This document shows positions 16,318-16,992 of a DNA stretch of 16,992 nt, piece after piece. This DNA comes from an uncultured Roseburia sp. (GTDB taxonomy: Bacteria; Bacillota_A; Clostridia; Lachnospirales; Lachnospiraceae): assembly GCA_900753715.1 (NCBI GenBank), contig CAAEAE010000081.1, positions 1 through 16,992 on the forward strand. The letters run 5' to 3'. The stretch's first letter is position 1, and each line of letters starts with the position of its first letter. Below the pieces are notes generated by a model. It ran no database searches. It saw only the letters and a program-made list of their open reading frames with translations, and was not told the DNA's origin. The translations under genes were made by a program, and so were the position numbers.

Positions 16318-16397
16318 AAAAGAAACAGAGCACCAGAATGACTGTGACATTTCACAAGAATTATGTCGATTCTTTGTGGAGCTGACCTATGGTAATT

Positions 16398-16427
16398 TTG
16401 GTGTTTTTTTTGTATAGTAAGTATAGT
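16398..16427 (+). promoter_or_regulatory. Candidate promoter of ugpC, with a cre-like site downstream
   Basis: TTGGTG (16398-16403) and TATAGT (16422-16427) lie 18 bases apart, with a T8 run inside the spacer. The predicted start is near 16434, followed by a leader of about 29 bases and a perfect AGGAGG (16447-16452) ten bases before the ATG. The sequence 16426-16440 matches eight of ten defined positions of the CcpA cre consensus. A site there would sit on the transcription start and could repress it. Confidence 0.45.
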
Positions 16428-16462
16428 TAAAACGTAAACATTTCACAGGAGGTATTACACTA

Positions 16463-16992
16463 ATGGCAAGTTTATCATTAAAAAACATTTGCAAAGTATA
16501 TCCAAACGGCTTTGAAGCTGTTAAAGATTTCAACCTTGAAGTAGAAGATCAGGAGTTCATCATCTTCGTAGGACCTTCCGGATGTGGTAAATCTACTACA
16601 CTTCGTATGATTGCAGGTCTTGAAGAGATTTCTTCCGGTGAGTTCAGAATCGACGGAAAAATCATGAACGATGTAGAGCCGAAAGACCGTGATATCGCAA
16701 TGGTATTCCAGAACTACGCTCTGTATCCGCATATGACCGTATTCGACAACATGGCATTCGGATTAAAGTTAAGAAAAGTTCCGAAGGAAGAAATCAAGAA
16801 AAAAGTTGAAGAAGCAGCTAAAATCCTTGACCTTGAGAAATTATTAGACCGTAAGCCGAAGGCTCTTTCCGGTGGACAGAGACAGCGTGTTGCCATGGGA
16901 CGTGCAATCGTTCGTAATCCTAAGGTATTCCTTATGGATGAGCCGTTATCCAACCTGGATGCAAAACTTCGTGTACAGATGCGTTCTGAGAT
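16463..16992 (+). CDS. ugpC: Sugar ABC transporter ATP-binding protein, UgpC/MsmK type (3' truncated)
   Basis: The frame is open to the window end, giving 176 complete codons of a protein usually about 360-380 residues long. The motifs are Walker A GPSGCGKS (37-44), Q-loop [10 protein letters not shown] (Q83), signature LSGGQ (135-139) and Walker [13 protein letters not shown] (155-166). The N-terminus [16 protein letters not shown] and the segment [14 protein letters not shown] are typical of the CUT1 shared ATPases (UgpC, MsmK, MalK), which drive uptake of oligosaccharides and glycerol phosphate. The regulatory C-terminal domain is outside the window. Codon use is biased (CGT for Arg, GGT/GGA for Gly), suggesting high expression. 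No permease or binding protein gene is upstream, so it may be a stand-alone ATPase serving several transporters. Confidence 0.95.
   Translation, partial: MASLSLKNICKVYPNGFEAVKDFNLEVEDQEFIIFVGPSGCGKSTTLRMIAGLEEISSGEFRIDGKIMNDVEPKDRDIAMVFQNYALYPHMTVFDNMAFGLKLRKVPKEEIKKKVEEAAKILDLEKLLDRKPKALSGGQRQRVAMGRAIVRNPKVFLMDEPLSNLDAKLRVQMRSE

Noticed and set aside
16353..16378. CACAAGAAT / ATTCTTTGTG hairpin as terminator before ugpC
   Set aside because: The stem has a bulge, is AT-rich, and the T8 run is about 25 bases further on, so it does not form a terminator.

Overview
The window is a gene-dense, entirely plus-strand stretch of a Firmicutes chromosome. It is most consistent with a Lachnospiraceae-type Clostridium (Roseburia, Eubacterium or Lachnospira relatives). 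The pointers are moderate G+C, strong AGGAGG-type ribosome binding sites, GTG and TTG starts, the order lepB-rbgA-rnhB-(FliK-like)-(FlhB-like)-yraN (in Bacillus: rbgA-rnhB-ylqG-ylqH), and the block DUF512 radical SAM protein-der-plsY-gpsA. The family assignment comes from gene order and protein features, not from a marker gene. No rRNA, tRNA, CRISPR array, insertion sequence or prophage was seen, and no gene-free stretch reaches 300 bases.

Region 1 (1-5541) is one tightly packed cluster: the 3' end of signal peptidase I, the ribosome-assembly GTPase RbgA, RNase HII, a large FliK-like protein, a small FlhB cytoplasmic-domain-like protein, the YraN/UPF0102 nuclease-fold protein and the PgeF/YfiH multicopper-fold protein. 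The pair resembling flagellar export switch parts sits among housekeeping genes, and the FlhB-like protein has lost the NPTH self-cleavage motif.

Region 2 (5582-6619) is an M42 metallopeptidase, apparently with its own promoter inside the end of pgeF.

Region 3 (6620-9949) is a self-contained GntR(YtrA type)-ABC ATPase-ABC permease operon. It has overlapping genes, a candidate promoter and operator, and ends at a strong intrinsic terminator. A hairpin in its leader could shield the regulator's ribosome binding site, or stop transcription, only on read-through mRNA.

Region 4 (9995-14834) holds a PDZ-radical SAM-DUF512 protein, the double GTPase Der, then PlsY and GpsA (phospholipid precursor synthesis), and dUTPase. 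Spacing is very tight from DUF512 to gpsA.

Region 5 (14866-16992) holds a secreted right-handed parallel beta-helix protein, a 196-base intergenic region with a 21-bp inverted repeat and a promoter, and the 5' part of a UgpC/MsmK-type sugar ABC ATPase that runs off the window. The codon use of this last gene suggests high expression.

The best candidates for new biology are the FliK-like/FlhB-like pair, the DUF512 radical SAM protein, the leader of the YtrA-type operon with the permease's large C-terminal domain, and the palindrome before the sugar ATPase gene.
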